Shown here one piece after another: positions 24,383 to 32,677 of a DNA stretch of 44,936 nucleotides. The notes beneath the pieces are model-generated. The model was not told where the DNA came from, did no database searches, and was given only the letters and a program-made list of their open reading frames with translations. Source of the stretch: Streptomyces sp. SolWspMP-5a-2 (GTDB lineage Bacteria; Actinomycetota; Actinomycetes; Streptomycetales; Streptomycetaceae); contig NZ_FMCI01000055.1 in the NCBI RefSeq assembly GCF_900091845.1, positions 1 to 44,936 of the forward strand, written 5' to 3'. Position 1 is the stretch's first letter; every line of letters starts with the position of its first letter. The position numbers were made by a program, and so were the translations under genes.

Positions 24383-26496
24383 GGGGCGGTTGCCTTCTCG
24401 GTGGGGAGCTGGGCCTGGACGGCGGGGTTCGGGTTCTGGGCCTGGACGGCCGTGATGGCGACCGTGTTGACGATGTCCTGGACGAGGGCGCCCCTGGACA
24501 GGTCGTTGACCGGCTTGCGCAGGCCCTGGAGGACAGGCCCGACGGCTATCGCGCCCGCCGACCGCTGCACGGCCTTGTAGGTGTTGTTGCCGGTGTTGAG
24601 GTCCGGGAAGATCAGCACGCTGGCCTGGCCCGCGACCTCGGAGCCCGGCAGCTTGGTCGCGGCGACCGACGGCTCGACGGCCGCGTCGTACTGGATCGGT
24701 CCCTCGATCCGCAGGTCGGGCCGGCGGGAGCGGACCAGCGCGGTCGCCTCGCGCACCTTGTCGACGTCGGCGCCCGAGCCGGAGGTGCCGGTCGAGTAGG
24801 AGAGCATCGCGATCCGCGGCTCCACCCCGAACTGCTCGGCGGTGGCCGCCGCCTGGATGGCGATGTCGGCGAGCTGCTCGGCGTCCGGGTCCGGGTTCAC
24901 CGCGCAGTCGCCGTAGACCAGGACCTTGTCGGCCAGGCACATGAAGAAGACCGAGGAGACTATGGCGGCGTCCGGCTTGGTCTTGATGATCTCGAAGGCG
25001 GGCCTGATGGTCGCGGCCGTGGAGTGCACGGACCCGGAGACCATGCCGTCGGCCAGGCCCTCCTGCACCATCAGGGTGCCGAAGTAGTTGACGTCGGAGA
25101 CGACGTCGTATGCCAGCTCGACCGTGACGCCCTTGTGGGCGCGCAGCGCCGCGTACTTCTCGGCGAAGGTGTCGCGCAGCTCGCTGGTGGCCGGGTCGAT
25201 CAGCTCGCTGTCGCCCAGGTCGATGCCGAGGTCGGCGGCGGTCTTGCGGATGCGGTCGACCGGGCCGAGCAGCGTGAGGTCGCAGACCCCGCGGCGCAGC
25301 AGCACCTCGGCGGCGTGCAGCACGCGCTCCTCGGTGCCCTCGGGGAGCACCACCCGGCGCCGGTCGGAGCGGGCCTGCTCCAGCAGCTTGTGCTCGAACA
25401 TCATCGGCGTGACGCGGTCGGTGCTCGGCGCGGAGACCCGTTCCAGCAGCTCGGTGGTGTCGACGTGCCGTTCGAAGAGGCCGAGCGCGGTCTCCGCCTT
25501 GCGGGGCGTGGCCGCGTTCAGCTTTCCCTCCAGGGAGAAGAGTTCGGTGGCGGTGACGAAGCTGTTGCCGGGCGCGGAGAGCACCGGGGTGCCGGGCGCG
25601 AGGCGGGCGGCGAGGGTGAGGACGCCGTCGCTCGGGACCTCGCCCAGGGTGAGCAGCACCCCGGCGATCGGCGGGGTGCCCGCGCTGTGCGCGGCCAGCG
25701 AGCCGACGACCAGGTCGGCGCGGTCGCCCGGGGTGACGACCAGGCAGCCCGGGGTCAGGGCACTGAGGAAGTTCGGCAGCATCGCCCCGCCGAAGACGAA
25801 GTCCAGGGCGTCCCTGGCGAGCCCGGAGTCGTCGCCGAGGACGACCTTCGCGCCGAGCGCCTGGCCGATCTGGGAGACGGTCGGGGCGGCCAGGGCAGGG
25901 TCGTCGGGCACCACGTAGCAGGGCACCGGGGGCTTGGCGGCGAGCAGCCGGGCGATCTCGTCGCGGTCCTCGGGGGCGACCCGGTTGGTCACCATGGCGA
26001 TGACGTCGCAGCCGAGCCCGGCGTAGGCGCGGTAGGCGTTGTGGGTCTCGGCGCGCACCGACTCGGCGCTCTGGCCGCGGCCGCCGACCACCGGGACGAC
26101 GGACGCCCCGAACTCGTTGGCGAGCCGCGCGTTGAGGGACAGCTCGTCCGGCAGCTGGGTGTCGGCGAAGTCGGTGCCGAGGACCAGGACGACGTCGTAC
26201 TCGCGGGCCACCACGTGGAACCGCTCGACCATGGTGGCGACCAGCTCGTCGGTGCCGCGCTCGGCCTGGAGGGTGGACGCCTCCTGGTAGTCCATGCCGT
26301 AGACGGTGGCCGGGTCCTGGGAGAGCCGGTAGCGGGCGCGCAGCAGTTCGAAGAGGCGGTCGGGGCTGTGGTGGACGAGCGGCCGGAAGACGCCGACCCG
26401 GTCGACCTGCCGGGTGAGCAGCTCCATCACCCCCAGTTCGACCACCTGGCGGCCGTCGCCGCGGTCGATGCCGGTCACGTACACGCTGCGGGTCAC
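24379..26496 (-). CDS. pta: Phosphate acetyltransferase (long form)
   Basis: A 705-residue enzyme interconverting acetyl-CoA and acetyl phosphate. It is of the long class: an N-terminal P-loop-like dethiobiotin synthetase-related domain (~1-200, without an obvious GxGKT at the start), a central DRTGG-type domain (~210-330), and the C-terminal catalytic domain (~375-700) with RRRVVLPEGTEERVLHAAE, GLADGMVSGSVHSTAATIRPA and LIFPDLNTGNNTYKAVQR. Start GTG 26496 has GGAGAG upstream. It is first in the pta-ackA operon and divergent from pfkA across 268 bp. Confidence 0.95.
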   Translation of the reverse strand: MTRSVYVTGIDRGDGRQVVELGVMELLTRQVDRVGVFRPLVHHSPDRLFELLRARYRLSQDPATVYGMDYQEASTLQAERGTDELVATMVERFHVVAREYDVVLVLGTDFADTQLPDELSLNARLANEFGASVVPVVGGRGQSAESVRAETHNAYRAYAGLGCDVIAMVTNRVAPEDRDEIARLLAAKPPVPCYVVPDDPALAAPTVSQIGQALGAKVVLGDDSGLARDALDFVFGGAMLPNFLSALTPGCLVVTPGDRADLVVGSLAAHSAGTPPIAGVLLTLGEVPSDGVLTLAARLAPGTPVLSAPGNSFVTATELFSLEGKLNAATPRKAETALGLFERHVDTTELLERVSAPSTDRVTPMMFEHKLLEQARSDRRRVVLPEGTEERVLHAAEVLLRRGVCDLTLLGPVDRIRKTAADLGIDLGDSELIDPATSELRDTFAEKYAALRAHKGVTVELAYDVVSDVNYFGTLMVQEGLADGMVSGSVHSTAATIRPAFEIIKTKPDAAIVSSVFFMCLADKVLVYGDCAVNPDPDAEQLADIAIQAAATAEQFGVEPRIAMLSYSTGTSGSGADVDKVREATALVRSRRPDLRIEGPIQYDAAVEPSVAATKLPGSEVAGQASVLIFPDLNTGNNTYKAVQRSAGAIAVGPVLQGLRKPVNDLSRGALVQDIVNTVAITAVQAQNPNPAVQAQLPTEKATAP

Positions 26497-26598
26497 GCGT
26501 GCTCTCCGTTTCGTCTGTCGGTGGCCTGAGTGTGAACGGGCCGCTCCGCCCGGGTGACACCCGTACGAAAATCACCCACCAAGGGGAGTAGAACCCTC

Positions 26599-26627
26599 TT
26601 GACAATACCCCGTCCGGTGGATAAGGC
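26599..26627 (+). promoter_or_regulatory. Candidate pfkA promoter in the pta/pfkA divergent gap
   Basis: TTGACA (26599-26604), a 17-base spacer, then TAAGGC (26622-26627). The -10 is imperfect. The -35 hexamer lies in CTTGAC, and an inverse GTCAAG occurs at 26632-26637, so a looped dyad is possible. This leaves a leader of about 130 bases. Confidence 0.35.
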
Positions 26628-26764
26628 GCCCGTCAAGTCGGCCTGGGCCGGTCGGCGTGGGGTGGACTCGATCGGGTCATTTCGGGACATAAAAGGCATC
26701 GTTCTCCGGCATGAAAGAATCGACCCGGCCCACGGGACCGACAGCGAGCAGGAGACACAGCACG

Positions 26765-27790
26765 ATGCGCATCGGAGTTCTCACCGCAGGCGGCGACTGC
26801 CCCGGCCTGAACGCCGTGATCCGGTCGGTCGTCCACCGGGCGGTCACCACGTACGGCGACGAGGTCATCGGCTTCGAGGACGGGTACGCGGGGCTGCTCG
26901 ACGGCCGCTACCGCACCCTCGACCTCGACGCCGTCAGCGGCATCCTCGCCCGCGGCGGCACCATCCTCGGCTCCTCCCGGCTGGAGCGCGACCGGCTGCG
27001 CGAGGCGTGCGAGACCGCCGCCGACATCGCCCGCGACTTCGGCATCGACGCCCTCGTCCCGATCGGCGGGGAGGGCACCCTCACCGCCGCCCGGATGCTG
27101 AGCGACGCCGGGCTGCCGGTGGTGGGGGTGCCGAAGACGATCGACAACGACATCTCCTCCACCGACCGCACCTTCGGCTTCGACACCGCCGTCGGTGTCG
27201 CCACCGAGGCGATGGACCGGCTCAAGACCACCGCCGAGTCCCACCAGCGGGTGATGGTCGTCGAGGTCATGGGACGCCACGCGGGATGGATCGCCCTGGA
27301 GTCCGGCATGGCCGCCGGTGCCCACGGCATCTGCCTGCCCGAGCGGCCCTTCGACCCGGCCGACCTGGTCAAGATGGTCGAGGAGCGCTTCGCGCGCGGC
27401 AAGAAGTTCGCCGTCATCTGCGTCGCCGAGGGCGCCCACCCGGCCGAGGGCACCATGGACTACGGCAAGGGCGCCATAGACCAGTTCGGGCACGAGCGGT
27501 TCCAGGGCATCGGCACCGCGCTCGCCTACGAGCTGGAGCGGCGCCTGGGCAAGGAGGCCAAGCCGGTCATCCTCGGCCATGTGCAGCGCGGCGGCGTCCC
27601 CACCGCCTACGACAGGGTGCTCGCCACCCGCTTCGGCTGGCAGGCCGTGGAGGCCGCCCACCGCGGCGAGTTCGGCCGGATGACCGCGCTGCGCGGCACC
27701 GACATCGTCATGGTGCCGCTGGCCCAGGCGGTGACCGAGCTGAAGACGGTCCCGGCGGACCGGATGTACGAGGCGGAGTCGGTCTTCTAG
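26765..27790 (+). CDS. pfkA: 6-phosphofructokinase
   Basis: A 341-residue group-A phosphofructokinase that phosphorylates fructose 6-phosphate. Motifs: GVLTAGGDCPGLNAVIR (nucleotide loop), PIGGEGTLTAARM, VPKTIDNDI with the catalytic Asp pair, VEVMGRHAGWIAL, and GHVQRGGVPTAYDRVLATRFG. Residue 104 is Gly, as in ATP-dependent enzymes, while residue 124 is Lys, as in PPi-dependent relatives; this mixture is known for actinomycete ATP enzymes. The ATG 26765 has AGGAG about 11 bases upstream. The gene sits beside pyk, pta and ackA, a glycolysis/overflow cluster. Confidence 0.95.
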   Translation: MRIGVLTAGGDCPGLNAVIRSVVHRAVTTYGDEVIGFEDGYAGLLDGRYRTLDLDAVSGILARGGTILGSSRLERDRLREACETAADIARDFGIDALVPIGGEGTLTAARMLSDAGLPVVGVPKTIDNDISSTDRTFGFDTAVGVATEAMDRLKTTAESHQRVMVVEVMGRHAGWIALESGMAAGAHGICLPERPFDPADLVKMVEERFARGKKFAVICVAEGAHPAEGTMDYGKGAIDQFGHERFQGIGTALAYELERRLGKEAKPVILGHVQRGGVPTAYDRVLATRFGWQAVEAAHRGEFGRMTALRGTDIVMVPLAQAVTELKTVPADRMYEAESVF

Positions 27791-27808
27791 TGCCCTGCCG
27801 GGCATCGC

Positions 27809-27831
27809 GAGCCGGTGAACCTCTCCGGCTC
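27809..27831 (+). terminator. Hairpin after pfkA
   Basis: GAGCCGG-N9-CCGGCTC begins 19 bases after the stop. It also lies 75 bases past the end of the convergent XRE gene, so it may act on both. The stem is moderate and there is no T-tract. Confidence 0.45.
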
Positions 27832-27905
27832 ACGGCGCCGGCGGACGGACACGGACGGCGGGCCGGGGCGACCGTGCCCGGTGCCGCCGTCCTGGCCGGG
27901 TCCGG

Positions 27906-28625
27906 CTATCTCGCCCGGCCGGTGCGGCTCTCGATCGCCGACCAGAAGTGGTCGAGGATCCGGTCGAGGAACTCCCGTCCGTAGTCGCCCCGCTGGGGCG
28001 CCGCCGCGGTGCGCTCCTCGTGCTCGCGGTACTCCTGGTGCAGCTCCTGCAGGGTGACCTCCAGGAGCCGCCGGTCCAGGGACGTCAGCATCTTCCCGAC
28101 CGGCCGCACGGACGCCTGCCAGCGCGTCGTCACCGCCTCCCGCAGCAGCTCGGCCAGCTTCCCGGCCCGCCCGGTCACGGTCAGCAGCACCGGCAGCGCC
28201 AGATCGAGCAGTTCGGCCAGGACGGCGGCCTGCCGCTCGGTGCCCCGCCAGGTGCCGTGCTCCTCCATGTCGAGGTACACGGGCAGGTCGATGCCGAGGG
28301 CGCGGGCCACGTCCTCGGGGGCGAGCCCGCGGGCGACCCGGTGGTCACGCAACACCTGTGCCCGGCCCACGAGTTCCTCGGGCGCGCACCACAACACCCC
28401 CGCCAGCGCGGTCAGTTCGCGGCCGGAGGGCCGGGTCGTCCCCCGCTCCCAGGCCGCCACCAGGTCCGCGGTGACGTACGGCATCCCGTACGAGGCCCGC
28501 AGACCGTAGGCGACGTTCTCGGGCCGCATGCCGAGCGCGGCGCGCAGGCGGCGCGCGGCAAGGGCGTTGAACGGCGGGGAGGACCGTTCCGGACTCTGGT
28601 TCGGGGTGACTGAGGGTCTTGGCAC
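27906..28625 (-). CDS. XRE-type helix-turn-helix regulator
   Basis: A ~239-residue DNA-binding protein. HTH-like segments: residues ~25-90 (LAARRLRAALGMRPENVAYGL, VTADLVAAWERGTTRPSGRELTALAGVL) and ~95-135 (RVARGLAPEDVARALGIDLPVYLDMEEHG). The rest is helical and probably regulatory. The open frame has a GTG at 28631, but that codon directly abuts a TAGGGT -10 box and could not be in the message. GTG 28625, 6 bases after the box, is the likely leaderless start. Convergent with pfkA. Targets unknown; a palindrome at its own start suggests autoregulation. Confidence 0.78.
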   Translation of the reverse strand: MPRPSVTPNQSPERSSPPFNALAARRLRAALGMRPENVAYGLRASYGMPYVTADLVAAWERGTTRPSGRELTALAGVLWCAPEELVGRAQVLRDHRVARGLAPEDVARALGIDLPVYLDMEEHGTWRGTERQAAVLAELLDLALPVLLTVTGRAGKLAELLREAVTTRWQASVRPVGKMLTSLDRRLLEVTLQELHQEYREHEERTAAAPQRGDYGREFLDRILDHFWSAIESRTGRAR

Positions 28626-28628
28626 GGC

Positions 28629-28660
28629 CACACCCTAGGGGTGTGACGACGCGGTGACCA
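28629..28660 (-). promoter_or_regulatory. XRE promoter with CACACCC palindrome
   Basis: On the minus strand TGGTCA (28660-28655), a 17-base spacer, then TAGGGT (28637-28632). The -10 is centred in CACACCC-TAG-GGGTGTG (28629-28645), a perfect dyad and a good autoregulatory operator candidate. Confidence 0.55.
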
Positions 28661-28723
28661 TGGCCCTTTCGGTCCGGAAAACCGGCCGGTCGCGGCGGCC
28701 CCGGCTGCGCGGCGGGCGGCCGC

Positions 28724-29563
28724 TCACCCCTTGACCGCCCCGCCGAGCGCGAACCCGCCGCCGAGCCGCCGCGAGATCAGCAGGTACAGCAGGATCACCG
28801 GCGTCGAGTAGACGACCGAGAAGGCGGCCAACTGCCCGTACGCCACCATCCCCCGGTTGCCGAAGAACTCGTTGATGCTGACGCTGGCCGGCATCTGGTC
28901 CGGGGTGAGCAGCAGCATGAACGGGACGAAGAAGTTGCCCCACATCATGACGAACGAGAAGACCGTCACCACCGAGACCCCCGGGCCCATCAGCGGCAGG
29001 ACGATCCGGGCCAGGGACTGGAGGGTGGAGGCGCCGTCGGTCCAGGCGGCCTCCTCGAGCTCCTTCGGCACGCCGTCCATGAAGTTCTTCATCAGCCAGA
29101 TGGCGAACGGGAGTTGGGACGCGGCGAAGAACAGGATCGTGCCGTGCGCGGTGTCGATCAGATCGACCCGCACGAACAGCGCGTAGACCGGGACCATGAT
29201 CGCGGTGATCGGCAGGCTGGTCGCGAAGAGGATCGTCAGCAGGAACGGGCGGTTGAGGCGGGAGCGGAACCGGGAGAGCGGGTAGGCGGCGAGGACCGCG
29301 CACACCACCGTCAGCAGGGTCGCGCCGCCGCACAGGACCAGGCTGTTGAGCAGCGGCGTGAAGGTGATGTCCGGGGTGAGGATGGCGTCGAAGTTGCCGA
29401 GGGTGAGGCCGTCGGGCGCCTTCACCCGCAGGTCGGCGTGCGGGTCGACGGACGACAGCAGCACCCAGGCCAGCGGCAGCGCGAAGGCGGCGGCGACCGC
29501 CAGCAGGCCGGTGTCGGCGGCCAGCCGCCGGCCGAGGCGGCGCGAGGAGACGGTGCGGGCCAT
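28724..29563 (-). CDS. ABC sugar transporter permease (MalG-like)
   Basis: A 279-residue inner-membrane permease with six helices. It has the cytoplasmic EAA loop (ELEEAAWTDGASTLQSLARIVLPLMGPG) that docks the ATPase. The N-terminus has the usual FALPLAWVLLSSVDPHADL motif of MalG-type CUT1 permeases. Start ATG 29563 is 5 bases after the stop of the partner permease, with GGAGG overlapping that gene's end. Third gene of the importer operon. No ATPase gene is nearby, so it probably uses a shared ATPase of the MsiK type encoded elsewhere (inference from the family). Confidence 0.9.
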   Translation of the reverse strand: MARTVSSRRLGRRLAADTGLLAVAAAFALPLAWVLLSSVDPHADLRVKAPDGLTLGNFDAILTPDITFTPLLNSLVLCGGATLLTVVCAVLAAYPLSRFRSRLNRPFLLTILFATSLPITAIMVPVYALFVRVDLIDTAHGTILFFAASQLPFAIWLMKNFMDGVPKELEEAAWTDGASTLQSLARIVLPLMGPGVSVVTVFSFVMMWGNFFVPFMLLLTPDQMPASVSINEFFGNRGMVAYGQLAAFSVVYSTPVILLYLLISRRLGGGFALGGAVKG

Positions 29564-29568
29564 GGGGC

Positions 29569-30444
29569 TCAGACCTCCGTGCGCAGCAGGCGCAGATAGA
29601 CGACGGAGAACAGCGAGCCGACGACGAGCAGCAGCAGCGCCACCGCGGTGCCGTAGCCGATCATGCTGTTCTGGAACGCCGTCTCGTACATGAACAGCGG
29701 CAGCGTCTGGCTCCGGCCGCCGGGGCCGCCCCTGGTCATCACCCAGATCAGCCCGAAGACCGAGAGCGTCTGGAGGGTGTTGAGCATCAGGTTGGTGCCG
29801 ATGGAGCGCCGGATCATCGGCAGCGTGACGTGCCACCACAGGCGGCGGCCGCGGGCCCCGTCGACCTCGGCGGCCTCCTCGACCTCCCGCGGGATCTCGT
29901 TCAGGGCGGCCGAGTAGACGAGCATCGAGAAGGCCGTGCCGCGCCACACGTTGGCGAACGACACGGCGAGGATGGGCAGGGTGAACAGCCAGTTCTGGGA
30001 CGGCAGATGGAGCTGGGCGAGAAGGGCGTTCAGGGTGCCCTCGCGGCGGAAGAACGCGTACAGCAGGAACCCGGCGACCACCTCGGGCAGCACCCACGCG
30101 GTGACGACGACGCCTCCGGTGAGGGTGCGCACCGGCTTCGAGGCCCGCCGCATCAGCGCGGCCAGCGCGAGGCCCAGGGTGTTCTGCCCGAGCAGCGACG
30201 ACACCACGGTGAACACCAGTGTCAGCCATACGGCGTTGAGGAACGCGTCGTCGCGGAAGGCCCGGCGGAAGTTGTCCAGGCCGACGAAGGACGCGTGGGC
30301 CTGCCCGGTGAGCTGGAGGTCGGTGAAGGCGATCCAGGCGCAGTAGGCGATCGGTCCCGCGAGGAAGAGCAGCAGCAGGACGACGGCGGGGGAGAGCGGG
30401 AGGGCGCGGCCGAGCGAACGCAGGCGGCGGTGGCCGCCGTTCAC
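29569..30444 (-). CDS. ABC sugar transporter permease (MalF-like)
   Basis: A 291-residue permease with six helices. The N-terminal helix is LPLSPAVVLLLLFLAGPIAYCAWIAFTDLQLTG and the EAA loop is EVEEAAEVDGARGRRLWWHVTLPMIRRS. Start GTG 30444 overlaps the stop of the binding-protein gene by 4 bases. It pairs with the permease at 28724-29563 to form the membrane channel of a CUT1 importer. Confidence 0.9.
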   Translation of the reverse strand: MNGGHRRLRSLGRALPLSPAVVLLLLFLAGPIAYCAWIAFTDLQLTGQAHASFVGLDNFRRAFRDDAFLNAVWLTLVFTVVSSLLGQNTLGLALAALMRRASKPVRTLTGGVVVTAWVLPEVVAGFLLYAFFRREGTLNALLAQLHLPSQNWLFTLPILAVSFANVWRGTAFSMLVYSAALNEIPREVEEAAEVDGARGRRLWWHVTLPMIRRSIGTNLMLNTLQTLSVFGLIWVMTRGGPGGRSQTLPLFMYETAFQNSMIGYGTAVALLLLVVGSLFSVVYLRLLRTEV

Positions 30445-31823
30445 CCGCGCACGACCTGGCCGCCGGTGGCGTCGTCGAGGGCGTCGTCGTACCCGCTCGC
30501 CGCCTTCGCCACCGACAGGTCCCCCGTCGTGACGCCCTCCATCGCCTCCTGGATCGCGGTGGACACCCTCGGGTAGGCCGGGTACGCGGGCCGGTAGTGG
30601 GTGTCGGCGACCAGGCCGGTGAAGAACGCGAGACCGGGCTGCGCCTTCAGGTAGGCGGGGTCGGCGGCGACGTCCTCGCGGACCGCGATGCCCGAGTTGG
30701 CGACGTACCACTTCCGGGCGCTCTCGGCGGTCTGCAGCGTGGTGATGAAGTCGAAGGCCAGGTCGGGGTTGCCCGCCTTGGCGGGGATCGCCCAGGTCCA
30801 GCCGCCCGACATGCTGACCCGGCCGGGCGCCTGGCCGTGCTGGGTGGGCATGGCGGCCAGCCCGAGCCGGGTCGACCACTGCGGCCAGGCGTGGCCCGCG
30901 CCGGGCAGCCAGTCCTGCGGCAGCCACGAGCCGTCCAGGTCGATGGCGAGCTTGCCCTTGGGCAGCAGGTCGCCGCGCACGACGGTCTGGATGTTGGGGT
31001 CGAGGGCGGTCGCGACGTCGGGTCCGAGCTTCTCCCGGTAGACGGTCTCGACGAAGGACAGCGCGTCCCGGAAGCCCTTGCCGCCCGCGATCCACTTCTT
31101 CGACGCCGTGTCGTACAGCGGGTCGCTGCCGCCGTCGCCGGTGCCGTACAGCAGCATCTCGAAGGTCTGCATGGTGGCGGCCTCGCCCGCGGGCTTGCCG
31201 GTGTAGACGTTGAGCGGGGTGACGCCGGGGACCTTCGCCTTGACGGCGCGGGCGGCGTCGAGGACGTCGTCCCAGGTCTTCGGGTGCCAGTCGGCGGGCA
31301 GGCCCGCCTTCTCGAACAGCACCTTGTCGTACCACAGGCCCCGGGTGTCGGTGCCGTCCGGGACGCCGTAGGTCTTGCCGTCCTCGGCGCGGGCCGCCGT
31401 CTTCGCGGTGCCGATGAACCGCCGCCAGTCCGGCCACTTCGCGAGATAGGCGTCGAGGGGCTTCAGATATCCGCTGGTGATGTCCGAGTTGATGAGGAAG
31501 GTGTCCTCGTAGACCAGGTCGGGCGCGGTCTTGGGGGAGCGCAGCATCTGCTGGAGCTTGGTGTAGTACTCCGAGTCCGGCGCCTTGATCGGCAGGAGTT
31601 CGACCTTCTTGCCGGGGTACTTCTTCTCGAACTGCCTCTTGACGTCCGCGAGATAGGTGTCCATGACGTGGACCGAGTTGTCCGTGGACTGCTTGAAGGA
31701 GACCTTCACGGTGTCCGGGTCGCTGCCGGACCCGCCGCCGCAGGCGGTGAGGGCACCGGCGGCCAGGGCGAGCGCGAGCAGGGCGGTCAGGCGGGGGCGG
31801 GCGGCGGTGGGGCGCACGGGCAC
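30441..31823 (-). CDS. Extracellular sugar-binding lipoprotein
   Basis: A ~460-residue family 1 solute-binding lipoprotein. Signal peptide with lipobox LTACG (Cys28), then a GGGSGSD linker and the two-lobed fold (FEKKYPGKKVELLPI, APDLVYEDTFLINSDITSGYLKPLDAYL, GKTYGVPDGTDTRGLWYDKVLFEKAGLP, GGWTWAIPAKAGNPDLAFDFI). The GTG at 31823 is only 2 bases from AGGAGG; the next GTG, 31817, has 8-base spacing and is the better start. First gene of the importer operon, with a vegetative-type promoter upstream. No regulator is next to it. Sugar unknown. Confidence 0.92.
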   Translation of the reverse strand: MPVRPTAARPRLTALLALALAAGALTACGGGSGSDPDTVKVSFKQSTDNSVHVMDTYLADVKRQFEKKYPGKKVELLPIKAPDSEYYTKLQQMLRSPKTAPDLVYEDTFLINSDITSGYLKPLDAYLAKWPDWRRFIGTAKTAARAEDGKTYGVPDGTDTRGLWYDKVLFEKAGLPADWHPKTWDDVLDAARAVKAKVPGVTPLNVYTGKPAGEAATMQTFEMLLYGTGDGGSDPLYDTASKKWIAGGKGFRDALSFVETVYREKLGPDVATALDPNIQTVVRGDLLPKGKLAIDLDGSWLPQDWLPGAGHAWPQWSTRLGLAAMPTQHGQAPGRVSMSGGWTWAIPAKAGNPDLAFDFITTLQTAESARKWYVANSGIAVREDVAADPAYLKAQPGLAFFTGLVADTHYRPAYPAYPRVSTAIQEAMEGVTTGDLSVAKAASGYDDALDDATGGQVVRG

Positions 31824-31872
31824 GACCTCCTAGGGGCCGGACATCGTTGTCGGCCCAGACGGTTGCCCGGTG

Positions 31873-31902
31873 AACGTAGGAGGCGCGGTCGGCAGAGGTC
31901 AA
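31873..31902 (-). promoter_or_regulatory. Promoter of the ABC importer operon
   Basis: On the minus strand TTGACC (31902-31897), an 18-base spacer, then TACGTT (31878-31873). This is close to the vegetative consensus. The expected start of transcription gives a leader of about 40 bases. Confidence 0.65.
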
Positions 31903-31930
31903 TGCGTCTGCGGGGTTTGTCTTCCGCCCG

Positions 31931-31992
31931 CCCGGGGGAGCCGCCCCCCGGTCGTCGCCCGGGGGAGCCGCCCGCCCGTCATCGCCCGGGGG
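31931..31992. repeat. 27-bp tandem repeat at the end of the DcuR-like gene
   Basis: Two copies of a 27-bp unit beginning CCCGGGGGAGCCGCCC (31931-31957, 31958-31984), differing at a few bases, plus a third partial copy (CCCGGGGGG). The regulator stop codon (31979-31981) lies inside the second unit, so its last residues are in the repeat. It may fold as a terminator-like G/C structure. Confidence 0.6.
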
Positions 31993-32677
31993 GTGTGCCC
32001 CGGTCCCAGCGGTAGACCAGCTCCGGGCGGCCCACCTGGCCGTACTGCGGGCTGCGTCCGGCGCGGCCCGCCTCCACCAGGTGCTCCAGGTAGCGGCGGG
32101 CGGTGATCCGGGAGATCCCCACCGCCTCCGCCAGGGCCGCCGCCGTGAGCCCTTCCGCCGCCTCCCGCAGCGCCCCGGTGACCCGCTCCAGGGTCGGCGC
32201 GCTCAGCCCTTTGGGCAGCGCGGCCGGGCCCGGGGCCCGCAGGGTCGCCAGCGCCCGGTCCACCTCGTCCTGCCCGCTCGCCTCGCCGGCCGCCGCGTTG
32301 AACTCCGCGTACCGGACAAGACGGTCCCGCAGGGTCGCGAAAGTGAACGGCTTCAGGACGTACTGGACGACGCCGAGCGAGACCCCCTCGCGGACCACGG
32401 TCAGATCCCGTGCCGACGTCACCGCGATCACGTCCGCGTGGTGCCCGGCCGCCCGCAGCGACCGCGCGAGCTGCAACCCGTGCACGTCCGGCAGGTGGAG
32501 ATCGAGCAACAGCAGGTCCACGCCGGTGCGTTCGAGCAGCCGCCGGGCCTCCGCGCCGGTGTGCGCCTTGCCGACGGCGGTGAAGCCCGGCACCCGGTTG
32601 ACGTACAGGACGTGCGCGTCGGCGGCCACCGGATCGTCCTCGACGATGAGGACGCGGATGAGCGGAGCCTGGGTCAC
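31979..32677 (-). CDS. DcuR/CitB-type response regulator
   Basis: A 232-residue regulator. The receiver domain (~6-125) has ED-D at 13-15, Asp59 in LLLLDLHLPDVHG and Lys in VLKPFTF. The C-terminal HTH (~170-215) contains LTAAALAEAVGISRITARRYLEHLVEAGRAGRSPQYGQVGRPELVYRW, typical of CitB/DcuR regulators of carboxylate uptake. Start GTG 32677 overlaps the kinase stop. The 3' end is within a tandem repeat. Likely target: the divergent dctA promoter. Confidence 0.92.
   Translation of the reverse strand: MTQAPLIRVLIVEDDPVAADAHVLYVNRVPGFTAVGKAHTGAEARRLLERTGVDLLLLDLHLPDVHGLQLARSLRAAGHHADVIAVTSARDLTVVREGVSLGVVQYVLKPFTFATLRDRLVRYAEFNAAAGEASGQDEVDRALATLRAPGPAALPKGLSAPTLERVTGALREAAEGLTAAALAEAVGISRITARRYLEHLVEAGRAGRSPQYGQVGRPELVYRWDRGTPPGR

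Noticed and set aside
26520..26545. A Rex-like half site (TGTGAAC) in the pta leader
   Set aside because: Only one half is present. The inverted partner needed for a Rex operator is missing.
23174..26605. A 1143-codon leftward frame that could look like a Pta-AckA fusion
   Set aside because: Only the ackA part is meaningful. The upstream part is pta read in the wrong frame. True pta and ackA overlap by 4 bases in different frames.
29569..31902. A 777-codon leftward frame joining the binding-protein region with permease 1
   Set aside because: The part over 30441-31823 is out of frame with the lipoprotein. The permease starts at GTG 30444.
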